Origin: Litchfieldia alkalitelluris
GTDB taxonomy: Bacteria > Bacillota > Bacilli > Bacillales > Salisediminibacteriaceae
Reading direction: 5' to 3'
Assembly: GCF_002153425.1 (NCBI RefSeq)
Contig: NZ_KZ119600.1
Coordinates: forward strand, 1,719,103 to 1,783,102
DNA: 64,000 nucleotides
In this document: one piece after another, positions 7,677 through 17,128 of the stretch
Layout: every line of letters begins with the position of its first letter
Numbering within the stretch: the stretch's first letter is position 1
Position numbers and translations under genes: made by a program
Notes under the pieces: generated by a model
The model's database searches: none
Told to the model about the DNA's origin: nothing
Seen by the model: the letters and a program-made list of their open reading frames with translations, nothing else

Positions 7677-7800
7677 TATGGCTACCGTGAAAATAGACAT
7701 GATGTAATATTTGCTGCAGGCAACTTGCTTTCCGTGGACACCTTTGTGCATGGCCGGTGGAAAGCTTCCTCCTGAAGTGAAACTTAATAATTTACCCTCA
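7677..7800. repeat. Diverged intergenic repeat element (copy 1)
   Basis: Between the methyltransferase and sigK lies noncoding DNA starting TATGGCTACCGTGAAAATAG, whose 20 bases recur inverted at 24142-24161. Its continuation (AGAC-TGATGTAAT, then CTGCAGGC and CTTGCTTTCC) matches the start of the element at 31249. It looks like a dispersed, decaying Bacillaceae intergenic repeat, not a gene. Confidence 0.55.
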
Positions 7801-7928
7801 AATTAACCATGTAAAACTATAAATTGGACATTAAGAAAATATTGATATTTGATTGAAGTAGACAGGCACAGACAATCTCTGGGCTGCATATAGATGAGGT
7901 ACGATGCCCAAATCGGAGGTGTATGTGC

Positions 7929-8645
7929 ATGTCCAGTATCATTGCAGGGATCGCCCATTTTGTTAAAGAATTATTTGTGTTTGTATCGTTTGTAAAGAAC
8001 AACGCGTTTCCACAACCGCTAAAGCCAAAAGAAGAACAAGAGTATATTAAAAAGATGAATGAAGGGGACGAAGAAGCAAGAAATTTACTCATCGAACATA
8101 ACCTTAGACTCGTGGCACATATCGTCAAGAAATTTGAGAATACTCGGGAAGAAAATGAGGATCTCATTTCTATCGGTACCATTGGGTTAATCAAGGCAAT
8201 TGAGAGCTATTCACCAGGGAAGGGGACGAAGCTGGCAACATATGCAGCTAGGTGTATAGAAAATGAAATACTTATGCATTTACGTGCCCTGAAAAAAGTG
8301 AGAAAAGATGTTTCCTTACATGATCCAATTGGTCAGGATAAGGAAGGAAATGAAATTAGTCTTATTGATGTTCTTCAGGCGGAAACAGATGATGTTGTGG
8401 ATACAATACAGCTGAATATGGAGAAAAAACAGATTTATCAATATATACACGTGTTAGATGAACGTGAAAAAGAAGTAGTTGTTGGGCGTTTTGGTCTTGA
8501 TATGAAAAAGGAAAGAACACAAAGGGAAATCGCAAAGGAATTAGGTATTTCCCGAAGTTATGTATCTAGAATAGAAAAACGGGCATTGATGAAGTTGTTT
8601 CATGAATTTTATCGGCATCAAAAGGGCGCATACAGGACAGAGTAA
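7929..8645 (+). CDS. sigK: RNA polymerase sigma-K factor, late mother-cell sporulation
   Basis: The 238-residue protein is near-identical in core regions to B. subtilis sigma-K: region 2 ([46 protein letters not shown]) and region 4 ([33 protein letters not shown]). The N-terminal 20 or so residues are the hydrophobic pro-sequence ([20 protein letters not shown]) removed by SpoIVFB at the forespore membrane. It directs coat and mother-cell lysis genes. I prefer ATG 7929, 7 nt after GGAGGT, over ATG 7923. The gene is continuous, unlike in B. subtilis 168 where the skin element splits it into spoIVCB and spoIIIC. A sigma-E-like promoter may lie near 7885-7893 (CATATAGAT), weakly supported. A terminator follows. 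Confidence 0.97.
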   Translation: MSSIIAGIAHFVKELFVFVSFVKNNAFPQPLKPKEEQEYIKKMNEGDEEARNLLIEHNLRLVAHIVKKFENTREENEDLISIGTIGLIKAIESYSPGKGTKLATYAARCIENEILMHLRALKKVRKDVSLHDPIGQDKEGNEISLIDVLQAETDDVVDTIQLNMEKKQIYQYIHVLDEREKEVVVGRFGLDMKKERTQREIAKELGISRSYVSRIEKRALMKLFHEFYRHQKGAYRTE

Positions 8646-8651
8646 TCGGTG

Positions 8652-8677
8652 AAGAGGGGGCAACCCTCCTCTTTTTC
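8652..8677 (+). terminator. Terminator after sigK
   Basis: AAGAGGGGG and CCCTCCTCTT pair with one mismatch around CAA, followed by a run of T. Confidence 0.75.
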
Positions 8678-8802
8678 TTATGTTTCATAATGGTGACCAA
8701 TAATTCTTATTAATGTTAATGCAATGGCTACTCATAACCTTTAATACACAAGAAAGAATGTGATACACTGATCTTAATACAAGTTTTAGAGGAGTTGTGG
8801 AC

Positions 8803-9789
8803 ATGCTTTTTATCGATAATGAAAATATAACAGATCCAAGAATCAATTTGGCAATAGAGGAATATGCACTAAAATATTTGAATCCTGATAATACATATTT
8901 GCTATTTTATGTGAATGAACCGTCCATTATAATCGGAAAGAATCAAAATACAATTGAGGAAATCAATAAAGATTATGTAGAAGAGAAGGGAATTCATGTA
9001 GTAAGGAGATTATCAGGTGGTGGTGCAGTGTATCATGACCTAGGTAATTTAAATTTTAGTTTTATTACGAAAGATGACGGGGAAAGCTTTTCAAATTTTC
9101 AAAAGTTCACACAGCCTGTTGTTGATGCCCTACATAAAATAGGTGTTGAGGCACAGTTAAGTGGAAGAAATGACATTCAAGTAGGGGAAAAGAAGATATC
9201 AGGTAATGCCCAATATACCACAAAAGGACGAATGTTTAGCCATGGAACCTTACTGTTAGACTCAGAAATTGAACACGTGGTGGATGCGTTAAAGGTAAAA
9301 GATGAAAAAATCCGCTCAAAAGGAATTAAATCCATTAGAAGTAGGGTGGCAAATATTAATGATTTCCTTGAAAAGAAGCTCACGATGAATGAGTTCAAGG
9401 AACTATTATTGAAGTTCATCTTTCATGGGGATCAAGTTCAGAAGTATCAGCTGACAGAGGAAGATTGGAAGGGAATTAAAGAAATATCTAAAAAACGCTA
9501 TGGGAATTGGGACTGGAACTACGGTAAATCACCTAAATTTGATATACAACGCTCCAAGCGGTTTGATGCTGGAACTATCGATATTCGTATCAATGTTGCA
9601 AAAGGGAAAATCACAAACTGCAAAATATTTGGTGACTTTTTTGGCGTAGGAGAAGTAATAGATGTTGAGGAAAAACTTATAAATGTAAACTATGAAAAAG
9701 CTGCTATTGAAGAAGCGTTAAAGGATATGGATACGGTTTATTATTTTGGAAGAATTCCAAAGGAAGGATTCTTTGAATTGATCTACTAG
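8803..9789 (+). CDS. lplJ: Lipoate-protein ligase
   Basis: The 328-residue protein carries the lipoate ligase signature RRLSGGGAVYHDLGNLNFSF (about residues 69-88), the lysine-containing GRNDIQVGEKKISGNAQ, and the LplA accessory C-terminal domain. It closely resembles B. subtilis LplJ from the N-terminus (MLFIDNENITDPRINLAIEE). It activates free lipoate with ATP and transfers it to lipoyl domains of 2-oxoacid dehydrogenases or GcvH in the cytoplasm. ATG 8803 has GAGGAG 8 nt upstream, so the in-frame GTG at 8797 is not used. It is monocistronic, ending at a large bidirectional terminator shared with deoD. Confidence 0.95.
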   Translation: MLFIDNENITDPRINLAIEEYALKYLNPDNTYLLFYVNEPSIIIGKNQNTIEEINKDYVEEKGIHVVRRLSGGGAVYHDLGNLNFSFITKDDGESFSNFQKFTQPVVDALHKIGVEAQLSGRNDIQVGEKKISGNAQYTTKGRMFSHGTLLLDSEIEHVVDALKVKDEKIRSKGIKSIRSRVANINDFLEKKLTMNEFKELLLKFIFHGDQVQKYQLTEEDWKGIKEISKKRYGNWDWNYGKSPKFDIQRSKRFDAGTIDIRINVAKGKITNCKIFGDFFGVGEVIDVEEKLINVNYEKAAIEEALKDMDTVYYFGRIPKEGFFELIY

Positions 9790-9805
9790 GTAAAAAGATA
9801 AAAAA

Positions 9806-9890
9806 GACTGGGACAAACTAAAGTGATTAACAGAAACCGAAGCGAATTGTTCGGTTTCTCATATGTTAAAACACTTTTGTCCCAGCTTTT
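9806..9890. terminator. Large two-stem bidirectional terminator between lplJ and deoD
   Basis: The outer arms CTGGGACAAA (9808-9817) and TTTGTCCCAG (9876-9885) enclose an inner perfect stem, GAAACCGAA (9833-9841) with TTCGGTTTC (9850-9858). A T-run follows on the right and an A-run precedes on the left, so both converging genes can use it. Confidence 0.85.
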
Positions 9891-10595
9891 TTATGAAACT
9901 GCTGCTCGTAGTGCTACTTTAACCATATCATTAAAAGTTTCTTGACGTTCTTGAGAGGACGTCTCTTCTCCTGTTATTAAGTGATCGCTCACAGTTAAAA
10001 CAGAAAGGGCATTTACTCCAAATCGAGAAGCAATAGTATATAGGGCTGAAGTTTCCATTTCAACGGCAAGGACTTGATGATCAGCTAAAAGCTTTACAAT
10101 GTCCTTATCGTCATTATAAAAGACATCGCTTGTATAAACGGACCCAACATTGATATTCATACCTTGTTCTAGAGCTCCATCGTATGCTTTTTTCAGGAGG
10201 TCAAAATTAGCAGTAGGTGCAAAATCGAGCTGTTTAAAATAACGTCTATTGACACCTGAATCAGTGGAAGCACTCATGGCAATAATGACATCTCGTACAT
10301 TTACTTCTTTTTTCAATGCACCGCAAGTCCCAACTCGAATTAAGTTTTTAACCCCATAGCTGTTAATTAGTTCATGAACATAGATAGATATGGAAGGTAC
10401 ACCCATTCCTGTTCCTTGAACTGAAATTCTCTTTCCTTCAAATGTTCCTGTATAGCCTAGCATTCCCCTCACTTCATTGTAGCAAGTAACATCCTCTAAA
10501 AAATTCTCAGCAATATATTTTGCTCGTAGTGGATCTCCAGGGAGAAGAATGGATTCAGCAATATCACCAGTTTTTGCACCTATATGTACACTCAT
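9891..10595 (-). CDS. deoD: Purine-nucleoside phosphorylase, DeoD type
   Basis: The 234-residue protein has the hexameric PNP signature [14 protein letters not shown], the N-terminal [20 protein letters not shown] and the C-terminal [10 protein letters not shown]. It splits purine (deoxy)nucleosides with phosphate to base and (deoxy)ribose-1-phosphate in the salvage pathway. The start at 10595 gives the usual DeoD N-terminus and length. A 20-residue upstream in-frame extension is hydrophobic and unconserved, so I reject it. deoC, the next step in deoxyribose catabolism, is 40 kb away in this window and not co-transcribed with it. Confidence 0.96.
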   Translation of the reverse strand: MSVHIGAKTGDIAESILLPGDPLRAKYIAENFLEDVTCYNEVRGMLGYTGTFEGKRISVQGTGMGVPSISIYVHELINSYGVKNLIRVGTCGALKKEVNVRDVIIAMSASTDSGVNRRYFKQLDFAPTANFDLLKKAYDGALEQGMNINVGSVYTSDVFYNDDKDIVKLLADHQVLAVEMETSALYTIASRFGVNALSVLTVSDHLITGEETSSQERQETFNDMVKVALRAAVS

Positions 10596-10789
10596 TTTAT
10601 CAACATCCTTTCGTGAAATTAAACTAGTACAAAACAAACTTATCATAATAAACATTTAATCGCAAAAAACACAAAAGGAAGTAGGAGTTTCCATAAATTT
10701 GTCGAAATAGATAAATTAACATAATAATTATTATCGAACGTAAATAGTGTTTGTGGTATTCATTTTCAGAGGAAGTTGGTGAAGGTGTA

Positions 10790-11848
10790 ATGTCGTATAT
10801 TTTAATGGAACCAGAAGAAAATCTTGTAGGGAAAGTATTAGGTGATGATGTAGTATCTGATTCAGGACATTTCTTGCTTCGAAAAGGGATGACCTTAACA
10901 ACATGGCACTTACAAATCATCAAAAACCATCAAGTTAAGTTTGTTCCCATACTTGACCAAACTCCACCATTAGACTTACAAATTAGTAATATTTTCAGGA
11001 AAAAGGAAGAGCTTTCGCAACTGTACTCTGCAAATATTACGAGTATAAAACAACTATTTCAACAATCAATCTCTAACGAGGTACCAAGTCTTCAACATTT
11101 TATGAAAGAATACTCCCCCCTATTGGAAAAAGTGATAAAGGGTTCATCTATCTTTTTGGAGCTTTATCATATTAAAGGTTTTGATGAATATACGTATAGG
11201 CATTCCATCAACGTAGGGTTACTATCAGCAACAATTGGTAGAATATTAAACTATCCAATAGAAACGACCATCGAGCTAGGGAAAATTGGTTTCTTCCATG
11301 ATATTGGTAAAATGAAAATATCAAATAAAATCATACAAAAAGAAGGTCCGTTAACAGATGAAGAATTTGAAGAAGTAAAGAAGCACACGATATACGGGAA
11401 GGAGATTATTGAACAAATGGATGGTGCTGACACTGTTATTCAAGTAGCAGCACTTTATCATCATGAGAGGTTAGATGGTTCAGGTTATCCATTTGGACTA
11501 GAAGGTGATGCCATACCAATGGTAGCTCAAATTATTTCTGTTGCTGATGCGTATGACGCAATAACATCTGATCGAGTATACAGAGAAAAGTATCCTCCTT
11601 TTCATGCAATAGAAGAACTTGTCAACGATGTGTATCGAGGGAAGTTAAATGGAAACATCGTATTCCCGTTTGTCCATCATATCGTAGAAGGATATGTTGG
11701 AAATGAAATTACTTTAAGTGATGGGCGGAGGGGGACAATCATTAAGTTACACTATGAAGAATTAAGTCGTCCCTTAATCATAATAGATGGGGAATATCTA
11801 GATTTAAGAATAGAGAGATCTCTTTCCATCTTAGATGTCATGCCTTAG
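10790..11848 (+). CDS. HD-GYP domain phosphodiesterase (probable c-di-GMP signalling)
   Basis: The 352-residue protein has an N-terminal domain of unknown fold (residues about 1-120) and a C-terminal HD-GYP domain. Visible HD-GYP elements are HSINVG, FHDIGKMKISNKII, LTDEEFEEVKKHTIYGKEII, HHERLDGSGYPFGL and VADAYDAITSDR. HD-GYP proteins usually hydrolyse c-di-GMP to GMP, sometimes related dinucleotides. The metal-binding HD, HH and D residues look intact, so it is probably active. No membrane segment is seen. ATG 10790 follows GAAGGTG closely; the upstream in-frame TTG or GTG codons are possible but less likely. It is a single gene, divergent from deoD. Confidence 0.86.
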   Translation: MSYILMEPEENLVGKVLGDDVVSDSGHFLLRKGMTLTTWHLQIIKNHQVKFVPILDQTPPLDLQISNIFRKKEELSQLYSANITSIKQLFQQSISNEVPSLQHFMKEYSPLLEKVIKGSSIFLELYHIKGFDEYTYRHSINVGLLSATIGRILNYPIETTIELGKIGFFHDIGKMKISNKIIQKEGPLTDEEFEEVKKHTIYGKEIIEQMDGADTVIQVAALYHHERLDGSGYPFGLEGDAIPMVAQIISVADAYDAITSDRVYREKYPPFHAIEELVNDVYRGKLNGNIVFPFVHHIVEGYVGNEITLSDGRRGTIIKLHYEELSRPLIIIDGEYLDLRIERSLSILDVMP

Positions 11849-11941
11849 ATTGTTTAGGAAAAAGGAAATTAAAGGCTATGAAAAATAAAGGTGATTAATC
11901 GGAAAAACGAATGATGAAACAAAAACCTATAATCCTAGCCT

Positions 11942-12595
11942 TTATTTCTTTATTCCATGTAAAATGATATCTATTAATTTATCAATTTCATGTTCATCAT
12001 CCCTTGGATATATATAAGGGAAGTATTTTGAGAGAAAGTAATAGCCAAAAAGTTGACTAACTAATGTTCTACTAATGGTACGAGTTTCCACCTTGCGTAA
12101 ATTGTTACTTTCCTGTTGCTTTTGGATTAATAAATCAAGGGACGGAAAGATAGTCTCGTCCATTAGCTTTTGAATTGACTTCTGTAATTCTTGATGATAA
12201 ATGGATTCCAGCACAATAATTTTAAGTATTTTCTCATTTTTGTCAATTAAGTCTAATCTATGAAGGTAATGTCTTTTTATTTCGTTTTTTAATGATTCCT
12301 TATGGCTGTCTTTTGCTTTGGCGAACATATCTTCAATAATGGGTTTAAAGAACGACACGATTAATTGTGGTAATAAAGCTAAGAGCAATTCCTTTTTAGT
12401 TGGATAATAACGAAAGAGAGTCCCCTCTGATACCCCTGCAAGCTTCGCAATCTCACTTGTTCGGCTAGAATTGTACCCATTTATTGCCATGACATCAATA
12501 CATGCCAATAAAATATTCTTTTGCTTCTCATTAAGATCATTATCACTTTGGATAACTGTTGTTATGTCATATTCCTGTTTTTCTATGATAGCCAT
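11942..12595 (-). CDS. TetR/AcrR family transcriptional regulator
   Basis: The 217-residue protein has an N-terminal TetR DNA-binding domain (residues about 22-68): ILLACIDVMAINGYNSSRTS, then EIAKLAGVSEGTLFRYYPTKKELL, with the helix-turn-helix and the GTLFRYYPTKKEL recognition helix. The C-terminal ligand domain is all-helical and unrecognised. GGGAGG lies upstream of ATG 12595. No efflux pump or enzyme is divergently adjacent, so its target cannot be guessed. It is monocistronic, with possible complementary AAAGGCTA/TAGCCTTT arms beyond its 3' end. Confidence 0.87.
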   Translation of the reverse strand: MAIIEKQEYDITTVIQSDNDLNEKQKNILLACIDVMAINGYNSSRTSEIAKLAGVSEGTLFRYYPTKKELLLALLPQLIVSFFKPIIEDMFAKAKDSHKESLKNEIKRHYLHRLDLIDKNEKILKIIVLESIYHQELQKSIQKLMDETIFPSLDLLIQKQQESNNLRKVETRTISRTLVSQLFGYYFLSKYFPYIYPRDDEHEIDKLIDIILHGIKK

Positions 12596-12734
12596 GAAGT
12601 GTAGCCTCCCTTTTTTGGCATTAATAGTCGAGAAGAGTTATTCTATCAAAAGCTTGCTCAAATCGTTTTCACAGTCATCTTAGTTGAAAATGGTCCAATT
12701 GTCAAAAAATTTAAACTATATCGCACAAAAAAGA

Positions 12735-12765
12735 AAACTCCTGATCGAATAGTGACCAGAAGTTT
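12735..12765 (-). terminator. Terminator after the DHH-CBS-nucleotidyltransferase gene
   Basis: On the minus strand AAACTTCTGGTC and GATCAGGAGTTT pair around a 7-nt loop and are followed by TCTTTTTT. Confidence 0.75.
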
Positions 12766-12791
12766 ATAAAAAGAAAAGGATTAGAGATAAA

Positions 12792-15359
12792 TTATAAAAT
12801 TTTTGCAAGGATATCTTCCTTTGTGTACTCAGGATAGTTTAGCTGAATTTTTTCTGCTTCAAGTAATAAGTGGCGAAAATGAGGTCCAGGTTTCAGACCA
12901 ACTTTTTTTAGGTCCCCCCCATTTACTTTCCTAACAAGCCTTTCTCTAGCATGTAAATACTCAATCACATCAAAATCAGAGGAGACGCAAAAAGAAGAAT
13001 ATGTGAGTAATGCTCCTAACTCTATATCTGAATATTGTTCATGGATATCACCTAACGATTGAGAAGGAGAAATTTTGGATAAGGGCTTCTCATGGATTAT
13101 TTGATGTATATCCCCTAATAGCTTAATTTCTTGCTTTGACAAGCAATAACTCTCTACCTCAGACCAATCAGGTTCCTCGATAGGGATATAGGATAACAAA
13201 TAAGAGATCCAAATAGAACGATCTGGATATATCCCTTGTTTCGTTAATGATAAGATAGAGTGATGTAATCTTGTATATCTTTTTTGTGCAGTTTCAGAGT
13301 CTACGCGTTTTTTTAATAAAAAGGGCATGAGTCCAAGGGATTCCAAACGGTTCATGCCAAGGACAGGGTTCTCTTCGAATAACAGTCTCCATAACTCACT
13401 TGAAATCCTTTGCTTGGAGACAGAAAGTAGATTATTTGCAGATTCCTTTGCGAGCGCTTCTGTTTGTTCGTCCATTTGAAAGTTAAATCTGTTTTCAAAA
13501 CGGAGTCCACGCAAAATTCGAGTTGGGTCTTCCACAAAGCTTAAATTATATAAAACTTTGATCCTTTGATGAGTTAAATCCTCATATCCATAAAAATAGT
13601 CTATTAGATCACCAAATTCTTCTTGATGAAGGCAAATCCCCATTGCATTAATGGTAAAGTCACGTCTATATAAATCTTCCTTGATTGTTGATAATTCGAC
13701 TTTAGGAAGGGCAGCAGGAAAATCATAGTATTCCGTTCGAGCGCTTGTTAGATCAATTTTAAATCCTGATGGGTGTTTCCATGTCGCAGTGCGAAATTCT
13801 TCATGACTTCTTATTTGACCTCCGTGTTTTTCAAGTAAATGCTCCGCAAGTAAAATGCCATCACCCTCAATTACAATATCCATATCTTCGTTCTTCCGGT
13901 TCATCAGCAGGTCACGTACCATTCCTCCTATTAAATATGCTCTCATTCCGAGAGTATCAGCCTCTTTACCGATAGAGTAGAGGAGTTCAAAAGCTATGCC
14001 AGAAAGCTGCTTCTTCATTTGATCCGATAACTGTCTTTTTAACGGTACGGACGCTCTTGTAAAATTGCCTTGCCTATGATAAGTGCCATGCATCGCGGAA
14101 ATCACATCGGTTCTTGAGACAATCCCAATCAATTTATCATTTTCTATGACAGGTAAACGACCAATTTGTTCTTTGATCATTCTTTCTTGAATGTCATCTA
14201 GGCTTTCATCAGGACCGATATAAATAGGGTGACGACTCATATACCCTTTTACTGGTGCATGTCCTAGTCCGTGGTGTAGGGCCTTGTCCACATCTCTTCT
14301 AGAAATGATCCCTACTAATTTGTCATTTTCAATTACTGGGAATCCTGTGTGCCCATAGCGATATAACATTTTCGAGGCGATCTCAATTGTCGTGTCTGGA
14401 GCCACAACTCGAACAGGACTAGACATAATAAATGCTGCTGTAATAGATGGAGTGACCATTTCTGGCAGTTTATCTGTAACAAATTCCACGATTTCCTTCA
14501 TGTTATTTTTCCTCATTGCTGAAGCAGCTTTAGAATGGCCACCACCACCTAGTTGCTGAATGATGCTAAGGACATTAGCTCTTTCTGATGATGCCCGTGC
14601 GGTGATGAATACTTTTTCTCCCATCCTAACAATAGAAAAAACAGCATCAGCTCCAGATAATTCTAGAAGTTTTCTTGATATAACGGATAAGTGGCCTGTA
14701 TAGCCTTCTTGTTCGTAAGTCGCAATTACGATGTCCACTCCATCTATTGTGTGAATTTCATTGTTTTCCTGCAGTTGCTGGAATAAATTCTGTGCATCGC
14801 TCTTTAATGGTATGTCTCTATATTGTCCAACGACAGTTAAATTTGCCCCATTTTCAATGCACCAAGCAGCTGCGGATAAATCTCGTGAGGTTGTCTGTTT
14901 ATATGTAAATGAGCCTGTGTCTGAGTATATTCCTAGAGCAAAAACGGTAGCTTCGAAAGGAGAAATTTTTATTTCTTTCTCTTTCAATTGCTCTATCATT
15001 AGTGTGGCAGTGGCACCAATTGGTGATATAATGCCATCAATATAAGGGACAGTCTGAGGTGTGATTGGGTGGTGATCGTAGACAATAAACTTAATGTCCT
15101 TTTGAATATGCTTTTTCATTTCTCCAATTCGAGAGAAAACATTTGTATCTACTAATATGATTCTTGAAACATGTTCCCAAGTAATCTCCTTTGGTCGTTT
15201 ATATGGAAAAGTATCTTTATATATGGCCAAAAAGTGTTCCACTTCTGGACTAATTTTAGAAGGGAATACGATCTCAGCCTGTGGATATAGCTTCTTTGCG
15301 GCTATCATGGAAGCTAATCCATCATAATCAAGATTCGTATGGGAAAGAATAATGTGCAT
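12792..15359 (-). CDS. DHH/DHHA1-CBS-CBS-tRNA nucleotidyltransferase fusion (CC- or A-adding type)
   Basis: The 855-residue protein has four parts. First is a DHH phosphoesterase domain (HTNLDYDGLA near 8-17, YDHHPIT near 97) with DHHA1 (GGGGHSKAASA near 271). Next are two CBS domains (about 310-430), then a class II nucleotidyltransferase head (YLIGGMVRDLLMNRKNEDMD near 475-495, RRDFTINAMGI, EDPTRILRGLRFENRF), and a helical C-terminal RNA-binding region. This layout is known from Aquifex, Deinococcus and some bacilli, where CCA addition to tRNA 3' ends is split between a CC-adding and an A-adding enzyme. I infer that role here but cannot decide which half. The DHH part could act on oligonucleotides or RNA ends. 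GGAGGG lies 8 nt before ATG 15359. Confidence 0.88.
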   Translation of the reverse strand: MHIILSHTNLDYDGLASMIAAKKLYPQAEIVFPSKISPEVEHFLAIYKDTFPYKRPKEITWEHVSRIILVDTNVFSRIGEMKKHIQKDIKFIVYDHHPITPQTVPYIDGIISPIGATATLMIEQLKEKEIKISPFEATVFALGIYSDTGSFTYKQTTSRDLSAAAWCIENGANLTVVGQYRDIPLKSDAQNLFQQLQENNEIHTIDGVDIVIATYEQEGYTGHLSVISRKLLELSGADAVFSIVRMGEKVFITARASSERANVLSIIQQLGGGGHSKAASAMRKNNMKEIVEFVTDKLPEMVTPSITAAFIMSSPVRVVAPDTTIEIASKMLYRYGHTGFPVIENDKLVGIISRRDVDKALHHGLGHAPVKGYMSRHPIYIGPDESLDDIQERMIKEQIGRLPVIENDKLIGIVSRTDVISAMHGTYHRQGNFTRASVPLKRQLSDQMKKQLSGIAFELLYSIGKEADTLGMRAYLIGGMVRDLLMNRKNEDMDIVIEGDGILLAEHLLEKHGGQIRSHEEFRTATWKHPSGFKIDLTSARTEYYDFPAALPKVELSTIKEDLYRRDFTINAMGICLHQEEFGDLIDYFYGYEDLTHQRIKVLYNLSFVEDPTRILRGLRFENRFNFQMDEQTEALAKESANNLLSVSKQRISSELWRLLFEENPVLGMNRLESLGLMPFLLKKRVDSETAQKRYTRLHHSILSLTKQGIYPDRSIWISYLLSYIPIEEPDWSEVESYCLSKQEIKLLGDIHQIIHEKPLSKISPSQSLGDIHEQYSDIELGALLTYSSFCVSSDFDVIEYLHARERLVRKVNGGDLKKVGLKPGPHFRHLLLEAEKIQLNYPEYTKEDILAKIL

Positions 15360-15469
15360 AAAATGTACCCTCCAGTTAACACCAACGTAAGGTTGTAATT
15401 TCAGGTAAGCTTATATTATAAAAATGGACTCCTATAAAGGCATAATACCTCTATAGACAGCCCTTTATA

Positions 15470-16009
15470 CTACATTTTTTTCATTTGGAAATTACTAATC
15501 ATAAGTAATGATAATATAATAATAAGAAACATAAGTGTTTGTTCAGGCATCCAACCTGAAACTAAATGACTTACTGTCAATATACAGCCAGCTGCAGTTA
15601 TTGGTAAGCCAACAAAGAATCCTTCTTGTTCAGTAACATTAAAACGAGCAAGTCTCACAGCCCCACAAGCTATAAAAATAATTGTAAACATGGCACCAGC
15701 AAAGCCGAAGTCACTTAATGTTGATTGATACAATAAAAGGACAGGAGCTACTCCAAATGAAATAAGATCACATAATGAGTCCAGTTGTTTTCCAAATTCA
15801 GATGTAATATTTAATTTGCGGGCAACCATGCCATCAAATCTGTCAAAGATAGCAGCAACGCAAATAAATAATACACTATGATTGAACTGCCCTTGTAAGG
15901 CATAAATAATTGCAAATCCACCTAACCCTAGGTTAATTATTGTTAACAAATTAGCAGTCTGGCTTCGAAACCTTTTAACAGTATTATCAACGAGGTGTTG
16001 ACGTAACAC
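15470..16009 (-). CDS. pssA: CDP-diacylglycerol-serine O-phosphatidyltransferase
   Basis: The 179-residue membrane protein has the CDP-alcohol phosphotransferase signature DG-x2-AR-x8-G-x3-D-x3-D in FDGMVARKLNITSEFGKQLD then SLCD (about residues 58-82), and several hydrophobic segments. It makes phosphatidylserine from CDP-diacylglycerol and serine, the precursor of phosphatidylethanolamine. The start is GTG 16009, 7 nt after GAGGAG. The decarboxylase gene psd lies divergently 170 bp away, so the two-step pathway is together but split over two transcripts. In B. subtilis the two genes are in one operon with ybfM, so the arrangement differs. Confidence 0.92.
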   Translation of the reverse strand: MLRQHLVDNTVKRFRSQTANLLTIINLGLGGFAIIYALQGQFNHSVLFICVAAIFDRFDGMVARKLNITSEFGKQLDSLCDLISFGVAPVLLLYQSTLSDFGFAGAMFTIIFIACGAVRLARFNVTEQEGFFVGLPITAAGCILTVSHLVSGWMPEQTLMFLIIILSLLMISNFQMKKM

Positions 16010-16181
16010 AACATCACTCCTCTCTTTTCAATTGAAAGCATTGACGAATACCTTCTTAAATGATAATTATATCATAGGAACTAATTTCCCTACTATTTTT
16101 GAACTAAATTAGAAGGGTAGTTTATAATACTTATAACCAACAATTTTTTAAAATAGCTATTGGAAAGGTGTATCGTACTTT

Positions 16182-16958
16182 ATGAAAAAGCAATTATATA
16201 AAACAATGGTCGAACTTACTCAAAACCCAATTTATACGAAAATGATTAAAACATTTACGAAATCAAAAGTAAGTGGAAGACTGAATCACTCCTTTTCTAA
16301 AGTCTACCAAATTAACCATGGTGAAATGGAAAGGGAGATCCATGAATATGCTACCTTAAATGATTTCTTTGTTAGAAAACTAAAGCCTGGATCACGCCCT
16401 ATTGCTAGTGATTGTGTAGTGAGCCCTGTAGACGGTAAGTTGTCTCAAGTTGGAACTATCACTGAAGATGCTACTTTTCATATAAAAGAAAAGGATTACA
16501 AGTTAGGGACAATGCTTGGTTTAGAAAGTAGCACTCAGAGATATCTTGGGGGAACATTTATGTTGTTTTACTTAAGTCCTAAGGATTATCATCGAATTCA
16601 TAGCCCTTTAACTGGAAGGTTGGTGAAAAGATGGGCGTTGGGAAAATACTCAGAGCCAGTCAATCAAATGGGGCTGCTGTTAGGTAAAGAACCACTGGCT
16701 AATAATTATCGATTAATTACAGAGTTAGAGCATAAGGACCGTCGAATGGCTATGGTTAAAATAGGTGCATTAAATGTGAACAGTGTTCATCCTACTCATC
16801 ATAAAAAAGAAGTGGAAGTAGGGGAGGAACTTGCTTATTTCTCATTTGGATCTAGTGTCATTCTCTTATTTGAAAAAGGAATGATTGAACCTTCCGTTGA
16901 TACGTCAACAGTAGATTTACCTGTGATGCAGGGGCAAGAAATCGCAAAGTGGCTCTAA
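16182..16958 (+). CDS. psd: Phosphatidylserine decarboxylase proenzyme
   Basis: The 258-residue protein has conserved blocks VSPVDGKLSQVG, FYLSPKDYHRIHSP and the C-terminal self-cleavage site FGSSVILLFEKG, the counterpart of the usual LGST; the second serine would become the pyruvoyl group. It decarboxylates phosphatidylserine to phosphatidylethanolamine at the membrane. The histidine-containing YHRIHSP motif is intact. The ATG at 16182 follows GGAAAGGTG. It is divergent from pssA, so the intergenic region at 16010-16181 probably holds both promoters. A hairpin terminator follows. Confidence 0.94.
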   Translation: MKKQLYKTMVELTQNPIYTKMIKTFTKSKVSGRLNHSFSKVYQINHGEMEREIHEYATLNDFFVRKLKPGSRPIASDCVVSPVDGKLSQVGTITEDATFHIKEKDYKLGTMLGLESSTQRYLGGTFMLFYLSPKDYHRIHSPLTGRLVKRWALGKYSEPVNQMGLLLGKEPLANNYRLITELEHKDRRMAMVKIGALNVNSVHPTHHKKEVEVGEELAYFSFGSSVILLFEKGMIEPSVDTSTVDLPVMQGQEIAKWL

Positions 16959-16980
16959 TAAAATAATATGATGGAAAAAG

Positions 16981-17028
16981 CTGTCCTATACTATCGCATT
17001 TTTGTGATATGGACAGATTATTTTTTGT
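16981..17028 (+). terminator. Probable terminator after psd
   Basis: CTGTCCTAT pairs with ATATGGACAG with one bulge across a 20-nt loop, followed by ATTATTTTTTG. Confidence 0.6.
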
Positions 17029-17078
17029 ATATAACACATAATCTGGATTATCAAGGTAGAAATAGTAAAGGCAAAATA

Positions 17079-17112
17079 AAACCTGGGTGAAATTTTAACT
17101 TCAACCAGGTTT
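17079..17112 (-). terminator. Terminator of the mrp operon
   Basis: AAACCTGGGTGAA and TTCAACCAGGTTT form a 13-position stem with one mismatch. On the minus strand it is followed by TATTTTGCC. Confidence 0.75.
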
Positions 17113-17128
17113 GTTACTAAACATATTA

